DNA from: Phoebastria nigripes
Lineage: Eukaryota; Chordata; Aves; Procellariiformes; Diomedeidae
Length of the DNA stretch: 64,000 bases
Reading direction: 5' to 3'
NCBI GenBank assembly: GCA_035582835.1
Contig: JAYKAV010002109.1
Location: forward strand, 4,161,797-4,225,796
A program made the position numbers and the translations under genes. Below, one piece after another: positions 12,501 to 24,079 of the stretch. Position 1 is the first letter of the stretch; every line of letters starts with the position of its first letter. A model generated the notes under the pieces. It searched no databases, was not told where the DNA came from, and worked only from the letters and a program-made list of their open reading frames with translations.

Positions 12501-15500
12501 CTGCTGTGAGAAAGGGTTTGAGATGTTACTGCCACAGTTGAAATATGTTGCCATATTCAGCGAACATATTCAGCATTATGCTGCACATAATAAGCTTCAC
12601 CACTCATCTTACAATTAGTCATGTTGACACATTTTTATAAATTAGACCTAGCAATCATTTTCAGATGAGACATTTTCACTGCAGAAGGAATCCTTCAGCT
12701 TTGCAGGAAGCACAGAAAGTCAGACATTTACTACAATAGAAAGCAATTTCTGTTACGGAAAAGGGAAAGGTGCCTTTTGTACATGCCAAAAGGAAAATGA
12801 AATGTGAATCAAATCTATGGTGGCAACAACAAAAACATTATTTTCTTCAAGTGAAGAGACATTTCACATAGCCTAACACTTCTTCTGGGCTAATTGTTCA
12901 AGTTCTATATATCATAGTATAACCAGAGGTAAAACAAAGCAAAACAAATTCCACTAATGCGTATGGCCCAGATTCTCAGAGGGCATAAAACAGCTTAATT
13001 ACATTAAACTCAAGAGCCATAGCAGCTATTTCAGATATGCAGTTGGTATCACTGAGCCTGAGAAAGAACTAGAAAGTGACAGAATACTACTTCTCCTTCT
13101 ATACAAGTCTGTTTTGGCTGATGGATTTCTGATGAATTTCCATTAAATATGAAATACTGTGCTAGGTACATATTTTTAACTGCCTGGTAGTTAATTTTAC
13201 AGTTTTGAGCAGAAGACCCGGAGCTCTTCAGTGAAGTATGTAACTACAGCTAAGTAATTTGTCTGGTTAATTACTCCTCTTTTAACCACTGATAAATACA
13301 AGTTTAAGAAAGCACTGCTGGCACCTCTTTAAGCAAATACTTTCCATATTTATATACCCAGTCTGACAGAAATTGCAAATTACTACAGAACACCGTATTA
13401 TATTAGTTATAGCACCTCTGTGGAGAAAATATAATTCCTACAATCTGAAAACATTTAAAAATTACAGAGTCACACATCTGAAGACTTTGGATTTGTGAAA
13501 TCAATGCACAATTTTCACTGTTTAACTCATATGGTCTGCCACACAAAACAGTTACATTTGTCAATAACGCAGAGGTGTTTTATTCATATTCCACAGTGGA
13601 TTCCAGCAGGGTCCCTTTTACCAAAGGCTGTCTTTATTCAAGTCTCACCCACCACAACAGAAATCTTCTAAAAAGACTCTAGCTTTACTCTAGCAACTGG
13701 TGATGATGATAGGTTCACTGTTAACTGCTTTCTTTATTCTGTCCTGACCTTGCGTTTACTCTGAGAGCTCCATAGAAATCGCTGCAGAAATCTTTTCACC
13801 AGCATGAAGAATTTTACGTGCATTATGAAATGAGAAGTGTAGTACTGACAGTATGAGACATCATCTAACTTCAGTTTACAGTTAATTTGCATTGCAATTT
13901 GTTTAAGGACATTAAAGACAGCTATGCATTCAGGTTTGACTGGAGTGTCACCTGGTTTTAAATTTTGTTGTAAAACTTGCAAATACCTGTTATTAACTTC
14001 CAATCTTTTGTTCTAACCATTACATCCAATCCCAGAATAATGAATTCTACTCCACAGACAGCCCTGCTAGCCAGTTTTATAAGTCTATCAACATGCCCGA
14101 GTATATTTAAACAGCCTGGAGTGTGACAAACTAAATAAAATGATCAAAGAACTTCAAAGTGTCATAGCACCTCACAAGGCAGATCTGTGCAAAGGTATCA
14201 ATTCTTACTTTGCAAATATTTGCAAGTAAAAAAGAGATTTCCATGAATTTGTCAAAAGGCAAAAAATGTCACTTCTCCCAGTAAATACAATTTTTCATTA
14301 TGACAGCAGTAACAATATAGAGTGGTATACGTGCTCTGAGCTCTGCATATCTTGTAAAAATGAATGAGATCATTATACGAAAATTATAGGAAAATAATTA
14401 CGGAAATAATAGGATTTTAGTGAGGCTTGTATTTTTTTCTTACTTTTATCACAAAGTACTGTATTTGATTTTAAGTAAACTACTGTAATTTCAAAATAAC
14501 AATATTGAATATTAAAAGTCATGAGAGGAGTTAAAGCCTCTCAACAAAAATAGTAAAAGGCACACATTCCTCCCTCCAGAGGTTACAGTGCTAGTATATC
14601 CAGGATGGCTCTTCATTCTCAGGCTATATACCTACAATGCATTATTCTTAACAAAGAATTACCAAACACAAAGTTGTCTGATATAGGGGGATATCAGCTT
14701 CAAAAATGGCAGGGGAGGGGGAGTTATATTTTGCCACATCCAGGAACCGTATATGCTTTTTTATTCCCAGAAAAAAAGGTTTAGGTTCCTGGACCTGGTT
14801 AAAAAAACCTCTGTATTTTCAAGCTGCTATCCATACATATATGCACNGCATTAATTTCCTTCTCTCTTTATTTTTCTCCTCTTTTCAGAAAGGCAAATCT
14901 GTCTGCTTCAGAGAAAAACAAAAATTCAGCACCCTTATTTTATTATTTAAATACACAGTTGTAAACTGTGAACCTGCTAAGGATAAGTCTATTCTGAAAG
15001 TATTTTGAGAGTACAGTGTTTTGATTGTGAATCACAGTATGATTAGCTTTTCTTTCAAAAGAAAACAAATATGTAATGGGAATATGGTGCCTGTATCAAT
15101 TTGTACACACATGTATGTACATTACAGAGGCATATTTTAACACAGAAATGTGAATGCATACATGACCATAATCACACACAGAGTCATTTATACCTATTTA
15201 TTTGTTTTTTCTAGCGTAACTTATAAGCGAAATATATTTGGCATGACTGTGGGGCATGATTAAACTGTTTTATTGAATTATTATTCAACACATTTATTAT
15301 GGTGGTGCTGAAATAGTAGCCACTGTGATCATGTAGGTAATTCATACCTAAAATATTTGCAATCTAAAAAGAAAGGATTGACACTGTGTAGGGAAAGGGA
15401 ACAGCAGCCACAGCAGAGTGAACACTGGTTTTGTACAAATGACAAGATTCATTTGAACTTGTGAGTTGAGTTAGGAGGAAATTAGGCTACTGGAAAGAAA

Positions 15501-15899
15501 ATCAAATTAGTCATTTGAGGGTGAGAAGACATGGGGGGAAAGGGAAATTAAGATGAAGAGAGATGTTAAATGACATTGAGCAGAAGGAAGGATTGTAACA
15601 ACCAGCCAATGTGTAAGCCCAGTTGAAAGAACAGCATTCTCTGAAAAGTTCCGTTTGTATCCCCAGTCCCATACTGGGCCAAGACTCAGACATGTTTTCT
15701 TTTCCTCTATACCCACAGTCAAGTTTTCATGAAAATGAAATCTGACTGCACTGAATAGGAACCACAGCACACTTCGGAAAGTACTATCTGCTGTTATTGT
15801 TGCTTTCATTCTTACTGGAAGTTTCTCTTCCCTGTGAAGTCTCTAACTCACTTCTTCCTGAAGTTTTCCTCAGGGACATCTGATGAGCAAGAGGTTGGG
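9561..15899. other. long anonymous AT-rich non-coding stretch
   Basis: No gene supported. The segment 12420-12720 has CNE-like complexity. About 12963-13010 and 11885-11910 (ACTGAAGTCAATGAG) carry short motifs shared with old L3/CR1-like amniote repeats. The 100-codon frames near 14706 and 15507 show no domain. Isolated N at 14847. Confidence 0.5.
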
Positions 15900-16120
15900 A
15901 ACAACAAAGNGACATGGCTGTGAGCCATGCCACAAGCTGGCACCTGGCTCGCCCAGCGCAGTGCTAATGAAGATACCTGCCTGGCTTAGAGCTGTGCAAT
16001 AAAACCTGTGTAGCAAGCTTTTGTGGCTACCCTATAAGCCAGCATCGCTGACCCAGCTGGAATAAATCAATATGGCACTCCACTGTGCCATCTCTGTCTA
16101 TACTCACCTTTACAAAGTAT
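15900..16120. other. GC-richer patch, possible ancient LTR/SINE or CNE
   Basis: Richer in GC than its flanks, with two AATAAA hexamers (near 15999 and 16061) and a 7-bp stem, 6-nt loop inverted repeat (ATGGCAC/GTGCCAT, 16072-16091). Candidates are the remnant of an old LTR or SINE, or a conserved element. No family was identified. One N at 15910. Confidence 0.25.
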
Positions 16121-16828
16121 GTAAAAGGGGGATATTGCTGCAGAAGTCAGTGTTTATAGGGTCTTATGAAGATAATTTGCCATGGCTAGGTCCAGCAAGA
16201 TGCGCCAGGCTAGGGAAATAAGCATCATTTTCTTCTGTATGTGTGTGTGTATTTTTACTTGTACACAGTCTAATATAATTTATCAATTTTAGACACCATC
16301 TTTAGAAAGAAAGTTCTCACATTGGAAGAAAGCATGAAAAAAAAAATCAGTTCAGTGATGGATAAAAATTAAACCTTAAAGCTAAATCAGGGTATATGCA
16401 GTGCACGTATAAGGTTTTGTGTTTAATTCAGGGATTGGGTGATCCTCTGCAGAGTATTAATCTACTATAATCTACCTTTGCTACTATAGCTACAGTGGTT
16501 GTCCCTCTTTTTTTTTTCCAATTTCAATTCATCATTACCCCAAAGTAAATTAATTTGTAAACAAACCAAAAAATCACTAAAAGACAGAAATAAAGTATTA
16601 TGTACAATCAACATCAGAGGTAATATATCTCCTTCAACAAGCCTCATATCAAAACCCTTAAGTATTCATCACTACCAATACAATCTAGGAAAGAGTTCAG
16701 GATAATGTTACATACATTTGTGATGTGTAACCTTTCAGCAACATGTTTTCTATTCTGGAGAAGTTATACTATTTGTACTATTTGGTAATTCTCCTGTTCT
16801 TTATTGTTGTTGGTTTTGTACTGAATAC
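16121..16828. other. anonymous non-coding sequence
   Basis: Nothing recognised beyond a very short TG run near 16240. Overlapping short frames near 16465-16705 are chance-like. Confidence 0.55.
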
Positions 16829-16864
16829 TTTCTTTTTTTTTTTCTTTTTTTTTTCTTTTCTTTT
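16829..16864 (+). repeat. T-rich low-complexity tract
   Basis: Runs of T broken by single C. Confidence 0.85.
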
Positions 16865-17734
16865 AATTTGAACTTATTTTTACCTCTCCTAGTTCACTGT
16901 CTGTGAAGAAATTAAAGGAAATTATTTTAAAAGCTTTATAAAGTACACTTTACAAATAGAAACATTTAACGCTTAAGTAGAGGTACAACTTTTATCAGGG
17001 ATCTAGTGCAGAAAAACTAATACTGTTATTCAGAAATACTCTTTCTTAAAACTGTCTTATATACTCATACTTCTCTGAGTATCAGAGCCACCAGTATAGA
17101 AACTTTTTAACCATGACACAGAAAGCCCAACACTTACTTTTTAAGTCCTTAGACTTTTGAAAATATCAGTATCTACAGTATTTGATATTCAAAGATTTTC
17201 TTACATTTGTTATCAATAATTCCTTTGAAAACTGCTCTGCCTTTATATATATGTGTGCATATAGATGTGTGTTCATTTCCTGGATCTCTGAAGCAAATAT
17301 TTTTAGACTATTGTTACATGCAGATATATTGTTTCTCTGAGAGTCCAGAAGTGGAATGACTCGGGGCTTATTCACTAAGGGAATCTTACCTGCATGAAAG
17401 AGCAATTTTTTTTTTTACATTTTCCATTAAAAAAAAAGTCAAACATGGATAATAAAGATGTAGAGTTTCTGACAGATCGGAAAGAACGCAGAGACCGGTC
17501 CTTTCAGCCCCAGAGGTAAATAGAACAAATTCATAGGAGATTTCAATTTGGATGTGCATTGTGAGCCATTTCTACACTGAGAGAGATTTAATGCCAACAT
17601 CAGATGATTCACTACTGACATCATCTCAGAATTTCACCTGTTATCCCTTGAGAAGAGTGACTCAGCCTCTAAGTTTACTCCAGACTGATTTTTATTACAT
17701 GAAAACAGTCACTGAGTAATTGTCAATATAATTT
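16865..17734. other. anonymous AT-rich non-coding sequence
   Basis: No feature recognised. Short frames at 17166-17624 lack domains. Confidence 0.55.
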
Positions 17735-17754
17735 AAAAAAAAAAAAAAAAAAAA
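17735..17754 (+). repeat. A20 homopolymer
   Basis: Uninterrupted run of twenty A. The sequence upstream is not a recognisable SINE or processed transcript. Confidence 0.9.
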
Positions 17755-17886
17755 TCATTAATCCACATGGTGGCTTTTAGGCTAATTCATTGAAGAGAAG
17801 CAAGCAGACATTAATTAAAGATTCCTCTGACTACACATATCTCTGCAGGAATTCTCACACTAATAAAGAAATCACTTCTAAAGATT

Positions 17887-17898
17887 CCCCCCCCCCCC
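17887..17898 (+). repeat. C12 homopolymer
   Basis: Run of twelve C, about 130 bp after the A20 tract. Confidence 0.9.
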
Positions 17899-20130
17899 AT
17901 CTTTCTAGCCTTTGCCTCCTCTCTTTTGTCACATTAAGCCTCATTGGTCATTATTCTCACCAGTCCTCCCTTACATCAATCTATCTTCAGCTTCTGATTT
18001 TCCACTCCATACCCCTCCAGTTTTACAAAAACACCTCACCCAAACCACCTTGCATTTAAGAAGCTCTTCGAAGATCTCCAGGAGAAGTGATGATGTTATG
18101 AGTCTAAGAGTCCTATTTTTGCCTCTAAGCCCAGCAGTCCTAGGGTAATTGCCAGAATTATAGTGGCTTTCAAGTTGAGTTTACAAAATCAAGCTGGTTT
18201 CAAAGCACCATTTACTGCTCCATAATTTCATCTAATCCCCACAGCTACTGACATAAACTAATTGCATGTACACATATGATCCCATTACGAATGGTGCAAT
18301 CCAGATGGTGCCGACCTGGGACTGCAAACAGAGTTCCAGTGCTGTCAAACGCATGCCAGGCTTACCTGCTGCATTTACATCTCTATTCCTACTTTTTTAT
18401 CATAGACATTTCCTATTCAACTGGTTGAGCAACACAGTAAAGCCATGTAGTCATAAATCCCCATGGAAAACATTGTCCAAAAAATGTCCCAAGAGACCCT
18501 GACAACACACCAATGCCTGAAAAGTCTTAGATTTTGCTTTAAATCATTCTATCCTTACTATTATTATCATCATTTTCACCACCACTATTTATTATTAATA
18601 AGCAGCACTTCAGAATTCCTGTGATGAGCAATAACCTAGCTGCCGTGGAACCTGAAATCACAGGTAGAAAAAGACAGTTCATACCTGAAAGAACATACAG
18701 TATGTATGGTTATATTTAAGTCTAAATAGAATATGCAAACTAACCATCCACATGGCTTGTGGGATTTTCTATATCTATCATCTCATAAACTAAGTAACTA
18801 GTAACCTAAAACATATCTACACACCTTTATGCAGATACACACATACTGCACATGCAATTACTTTAGAAGAAATTCACTGAAGGATGTCTGATATTAAAAA
18901 TGACCTTTACTACTCAATCTCCAAGAAATCTCCAAAATAAAACAAGTGAAACAAAAAGTAAATAAAACAATTCTTATATCCGTTCACTCTTTGCTTCTCC
19001 GTAGAAAATATGTTTGGGAAATCAAAAAGACCTTGACAATTTAACAGTGAAAAAGTTTCAGTGAAAAAAGGAACACATTTCTGTGCTGTGGTCCTTTAAC
19101 TGAAACTGTCCCTTGGGCTTAAACCCTAGGTTGCTGACCTGAGCATCCCAGATGATTTCAGTGTATATAGTATCAAAAAGGAAAATGAGCATTCCTTCAT
19201 GATACAGATGTTCAAACATGTTGTAAGTTAAAACAATACTTTAATTATACCCTTATGAAACTAGGAGATGGCTTATGTCATAAGCCAGAACACATACAAA
19301 GGACAGAAAATGTATGCATATAAGGATATGTTGTACTAAATAAAACTATTAAAATTGGCTATTAAAAAACTTGGGAAATTTTAATATTACAAAACTGCAT
19401 TCCTCACAGAATGAAAAGAACTTGAGGAAACCATGTAAAGTCATTTTGGTCATATGCTTACTGCTTAAAAAAAAAAAGCTACAAGCTGCAATGAGTTTGA
19501 TGATTTGATCTTTGTTTAGAGGCAACTAGATATGGGAAGTGCCAAGCAATGTTTCTCCTTCAAAAAAAGAAGAATCAGTTCTAAACTTACTCTTCTGTAA
19601 TTTAATAAAATACTGGTAAATACTAATGGAAATATCTGTATTTTTACAGTCATACTGCGAAGGATGCATTTAGATCCTAGACACATAGCAAATATTAGTT
19701 AGTAATTTTGGGAAATTGTGTTCCTAGAGTGCCACAGAGCACATCATCTCATAAAGTGTGCTATGTCTTTGTGATATAGTAAAAGCCATTTAGTTTGATT
19801 CTGTTCTCACTTTTTTATTCCATTGGTTCTTGAGCTGCTACCCTGATCTACGTCAGCTCCACTTAGAGTAAAATCAAGTCTACTTTTGGCAAGTACTCAA
19901 GTCAGTTTAGCATTCACTTTCTATCCGCATTCATGCAAGTAAAACTTACTTTTCAGAGCAAATTGAAAGTCAAATGAAAGGCCACTAGCCTGGCTGATGT
20001 GAATTCAATTTAGAATTCAACTGAATATTCACCAGCTCATTTTTTTTTATGATATTTATACAGCTCTGGAAAACATTATACACAAAACGAACAGCTGATA
20101 TGAATAGCCTGAATTTGTGGAGATCTAAAG
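17899..20130. other. anonymous AT-rich non-coding sequence
   Basis: No gene or repeat family recognised. Short frames near 17912-18148 and 18266-18502 are chance-like. Confidence 0.55.
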
Positions 20131-20175
20131 AGCCAGATCATTCAGAGGCGTAAATCAGCTTGGTGGCTCTGCTGG
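20131..20175. repeat. ancient L3/CR1-like amniote repeat relic
   Basis: AGCCAGATCATTCAGAGGCG followed by TAAATCAGCTTGG resembles the block remembered from old amniote repeats, CAGATCCTCAGCTGGTGTAA followed by ATCAGC. Divergent and short; the family name is an inference. Confidence 0.4.
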
Positions 20176-22981
20176 AGCCAGTGGTCACACACTGAGGGAT
20201 GAAGGCACTCAGTCATTCTTACATCAGTTCTGACTCTTTCCATGTTAATATATAAGCACAGATGATTTTATGATTGTTATTATTGCTCTTCATATTATTA
20301 AACAAACAGTTCAAAATTACTGTATTCAATTTGAATTGCTTCTCACAAAATCACTAGCAGAAATCCTTTCTGAACATGCAAGAGGCACTTCAGTATTTCA
20401 TGAAGTGTTAAATTGGCAAAACAACAACATGAGTTCATTACTGCAGATTCTTTCCAGATGGAACCATAAATGTACTGTACTTTACTGAGCGCCCATGGTA
20501 CAAAACAACTGAGTTGAATATTATGACCACTTTTTGAGGAATAATGCTTCACATAGTGATCATTTATTTTTGCAGGGAAGAAACTAATTTTAAAAAGAGC
20601 ATAGAAAGGGAAGATTCCAGAGCCTCTCTGATTTCTTTTCATCTGTTTCTTTCTAGACTCTGAAAATCAGGACAAGTTGTCACTGCGGCCTTTGTCTAGT
20701 TTTCAGCTCCAAAGCTGAACCTCCACTCCACTACTCCGCCCCTGAACACAACACAGAAAGGCTCGGCCAGAAGCCCTTCTCAACACACCTGAGCCAAGAT
20801 ACTGACAGGCCATGTAAGGGGACTACGGCACACAGCAACATTAAAACCAATCATGCTCTTCCATATGGCAATTTCTAAATGGACTGAAATTTCCAAATAA
20901 ACTGACAAAACCAAGGGAATAGAATTCTTTGAAATTTAAACCAATGAATACATATGCAATGATAAAATGAAAGTGACTGTAAGTTTCACAGTTGACTTCA
21001 AAAGAAACTACTAAAGGCTCTTAACTTTCTTTTTCCCTTTACTGTGCCAGGTTCTAATTATGTTTTTTAATCTGTCCATCTTTTTATTTACAGATCCATT
21101 TTAGAATTTAAAAAACTTTTGTGTGTATGTGCCTATTTTAAAACTTCAGCCTAGTCTAGTCTCATCCCAATAGAAATCAAGAATAATTCCAATGGTGTAA
21201 ACCAAACATGAAAAACACATACATATAAATATTTAAAATATAATCAGTTCTATCTGTCCACTATTCTTTGCTTAAAGGAAAAGTCACCCCAAAACTTTCA
21301 AATACTTTTAAAGATGAAGTTGATATATTTTGTCCCCACTTTGAATAGGTTTTGCCCCAAAGCAATATCGTTTCATTATTCCATACCATTTCATTCAGTG
21401 GACTTCCTTTAAGCTTCCACTGTTATGCTGCAGATTAGACTCAATCTTTTTATCCACTCCATCTGAGCTGTTGTTTAAACTAATAAATTAGATCTACTTC
21501 TCCCCTCGAATACATCTGCATTTTGACCACATTTGTTTCTAGTTAGAAATTTTTTTTTTTTTTAATAAAGCTTTCAAATGCCTGAAAGAGGTAGCTCCTT
21601 TTTCTTGCAATTTTAGATGCAAAAATAAATATGGAAATAATGACAGAGCAAACAAACAGCAACACATTCATTTCCTTCTGCTTTAGAAAGGCTGTGATAT
21701 CTTCAAGGGAGCATCCAATATGAAATTATGCTCTCTGGTCCCCAGAGTTTTTTTGAACAACCAAATTCCCTTGTAAAATGTTAATACTACAGTCTTTTCA
21801 GTTCACTTACATGGCAAGAAGCACATCTTACTTCCGCATGCAGTGAACTATCCATATTTCATAGACACATGAATCTCTCTCTTGTTAAATCTCTGCTTGT
21901 GTATTTCACAGCACAAAGTTGAAATTTCCTTAAACTCCAATCAAGAAACTCATTACAGTAAAATGGTATTTGTCCTAATTAAAAAATAAACACTACTAAC
22001 AATGTGATAAGATCAACTTGATGGGAAAAGAGGCTTTTATAAATTTATTTTTACTTTAGCTTTTGTGTTGAAATTAAAAAATAAGAGAAGCTTTTATCAT
22101 TCTTTATTGTGAGTTAGGGGGTAACTTTCTTAGAAATGAAAATAAGCTCTGCGGTACTATCTTGTACTACTACAGTGTAACTGCTACTGTTTTTCTCTCC
22201 CACTAACTACACTCACATAATTTTGAAATGGCTATAATGGTACTATAAAAATTGGCTATATTGTTAGACACTCCGGTAAGTCTTTCNTCCCAAAGAAATG
22301 ATAAAAACTTTATTGCTCTTGACAAAGTTGATAGACATGGAGTAAAATTCTACTTTTGTGACATCTTCAGGATAAATTCTGAAACCATAATCCTGTTGAG
22401 GATCCTGCAAATCCAACTCTCTGGCATTAAATTGGGCAAGAAGAGCGGAAACAAACTCCACAGTAGTAATGAGTTTCCTTAAGTAACCACAACCACAGCG
22501 TCACATCTCTAATTCTTTGTGCACCCCACCAAAATTCTTATCAAACTCAGTCCAAATGAATCTGTCATCAGGTTAGCAGAAAAAGTTAATTTATATGAAT
22601 GTATACATTTCCATAAGGCACAGTCCAGAGGTTACAGTTAAACTCTCCAAAAGCCAGAAGACGACAGAGTCCTCAGACTCCTTTTAAAATACTGCTAGTA
22701 GCTGAGACCTATCTGGGTATCTGGAGAGCACAGACAGTGATGTGAACAAACATTCCTTATATAAAAATACTATCATGTTAGGAAGGAAAAGAAATATATT
22801 CCTTTGAAGACTTACTCTTCAGCAAAGTCATACATTTAATATTAATTCTTCAGAATATGAATGCATGAGGCTAAAAAAAAGGACTACTATATCTTTGGTC
22901 AATTTTATTTGGGTGGATGTTTGTACTTATCTCTGTGTTCATCAAGCATCCAGAGATAAAGCGATATACCTACATACTAAG
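20176..22981. other. anonymous AT-rich non-coding sequence
   Basis: No gene supported. A moderately GC-richer patch lies at about 20650-20830. A T-rich tract is near 21550. CTCCGGTAAGTC near 22271-22282 is a good donor-like match with no convincing exon before it. Isolated N at 22287. Confidence 0.55.
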
Positions 22982-23152
22982 GTAGCATGGTCTAGCAGCC
23001 TGAACATTTGGTTTAAAACAGTTGCCTCCAGTAGTTCAACCACTTCATTTATGGATTCTAGTGTCAGGTTTTATGCCATCTTCACTGGAGAAGTCCCTTA
23101 ACCCATCTGCCCACATTTCTGTAACGACAATAATGTCAAACTGCCTCTTTAC
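22982..23152 (+). repeat. MIR-like SINE relic
   Basis: The start (GTAGCATGGTCTAGCAGCCT) and the stretch around GAAGTCCCTTAACCCATCTG, CTGTAACGACAATAATG and ACTGCCTC follow the order of MIR landmarks: TAGTGGTTA-type start, AAGTTACTTAACCTCTCTG, TCTGTAAAATGGGGATAATA, CTACCTC. Strongly diverged, as expected for MIR in a bird. Orientation plus. Confidence 0.45.
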
Positions 23153-23518
23153 TTCTGGATTCTGATAGAGAGTAATGAGTTACCATTTTGAAAAGGCTCC
23201 AAGGAGAAAACTATTCCACAGTCATTAAACTGTGCTTTCAGAGATAATCAAACTCTAGAGGGAATGATGACAAAATTACCATTATTTTCCCCCCGTATAC
23301 TTGTGTTAAGTCAGGTTTCTGCTTTTTTTATATTATGTAAAATTATCTCTTTTTAGCAGAGCCTGGCACAACTGGGCAGATTACCAAATAAAGGCGCACC
23401 AAATATTCACCGTCGACAGAAAAAACACCTCCATGATGCTACATTTTTGCAAGAGGTGGGAAAGAATGGCATATTCTTCAGACCTCTATACCAAACAATA
23501 CATGCCATTGGGTAAATT
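23153..23518. other. anonymous non-coding sequence between SINE relic and LTR
   Basis: Nothing recognised. Confidence 0.55.
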
Positions 23519-23523
23519 CATGC
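23519..23523. repeat. target-site duplication, left copy (CATGC)
   Basis: CATGC directly before the LTR, identical to 24075-24079 directly after it. Five-bp duplications are typical of ERVL/ERV3-type integration. Confidence 0.85.
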
Positions 23524-23652
23524 TGTCGTAGTTTAACCCTGGCAGCACCTAAACACCACGCAGCTGCTCGCTCACCCCCCCACCTCCGGTGGGATGGGGG
23601 AGAGAATTGGGAGGGCACGAGTAGGAAAACTCGCGGGTTGAGAGAAAAACAG

Positions 23653-23658
23653 TTTAAT
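23653..23658 (-). terminator. LTR polyadenylation signal ATTAAA
   Basis: Minus-strand ATTAAA about 155 bp downstream of the LTR TATA box, followed by a T-rich stretch. It would mark the R/U5 side of the LTR. Confidence 0.6.
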
Positions 23659-23812
23659 AATTGAGATAAAACAAAGTAGAACAGTAATAGTAACAATGAT
23701 AACAACACCACCACCACCAATATACAAAGCAGGCGATGCACAATGCAATTGCTCACCACCCACCGAACCGAACGAGAGCCCGGGACCCAGCCCCCCCCCT
23801 CCCCCCCTTAGT

Positions 23813-23857
23813 TTTTATACTGAGCATGACGTCACATGGTATGGAATACCCCATTGG
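23813..23857 (-). promoter_or_regulatory. LTR core promoter: CCAAT, CRE and TATA
   Basis: Read on the minus strand: GCCAATGGGG (CCAAT at 23853-23857), TGACGTCA (23827-23834, the full palindromic CREB/ATF site), then TATAAAA (23813-23819). Spacing and order fit an intact RNA polymerase II promoter in the U3 region. Transcription would run toward lower coordinates. Confidence 0.7.
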
Positions 23858-24074
23858 CCAGCTGGGTCAACCACCCCGGCTATGCTCCCCCCACCAGCTT
23901 CCCATCCACCTGGCAGGGCATGGGAGGCTGAAAAGTGCCCGGTGCAAGCAGCACCCAGCAACACCCAAAACATCAATGGGCCATCAACGCTCCTATTATA
24001 CCAAACCCAAAACACAGCACACACCCCCAGCTACTGGGAAGAAAGTTAACTCTGTCCCAGCCGGAACCAGGACA

Positions 24075-24079
24075 CATGC
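24075..24079. repeat. target-site duplication, right copy (CATGC)
   Basis: Exact copy of 23519-23523, directly after the terminal ACA of the LTR. Confidence 0.85.

Larger units (their letters stand above)
23524..24074 (-). mobile_element. solo LTR of a bird endogenous retrovirus, ERVL/ERV3-like
   Basis: A 551-bp element bounded by TGTC...GACA and by identical CATGC duplications. In minus orientation it begins TGTCCTGGTTCCGGCTGGGA and ends near GGGTTAAACTACGACA, matching the LTR type seen in many bird genomes (recalled, not searched). In that orientation the order is CCAAT box (23853-23857), perfect CRE TGACGTCA (23827-23834), TATA box (23813-23819) and ATTAAA poly-A signal (23653-23658). No gag, pol or env is adjacent, so it is a solo LTR left by recombination between two LTRs. 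It keeps many CpGs, which suggests it is fairly young. Open frames inside it (up to 129 codons) are composition artefacts. Confidence 0.93.

Noticed and set aside
15507..15809. Two overlapping minus frames of 60 and 100 codons
   Set aside because: No domain, conflicting frames, no promoter or splice support.
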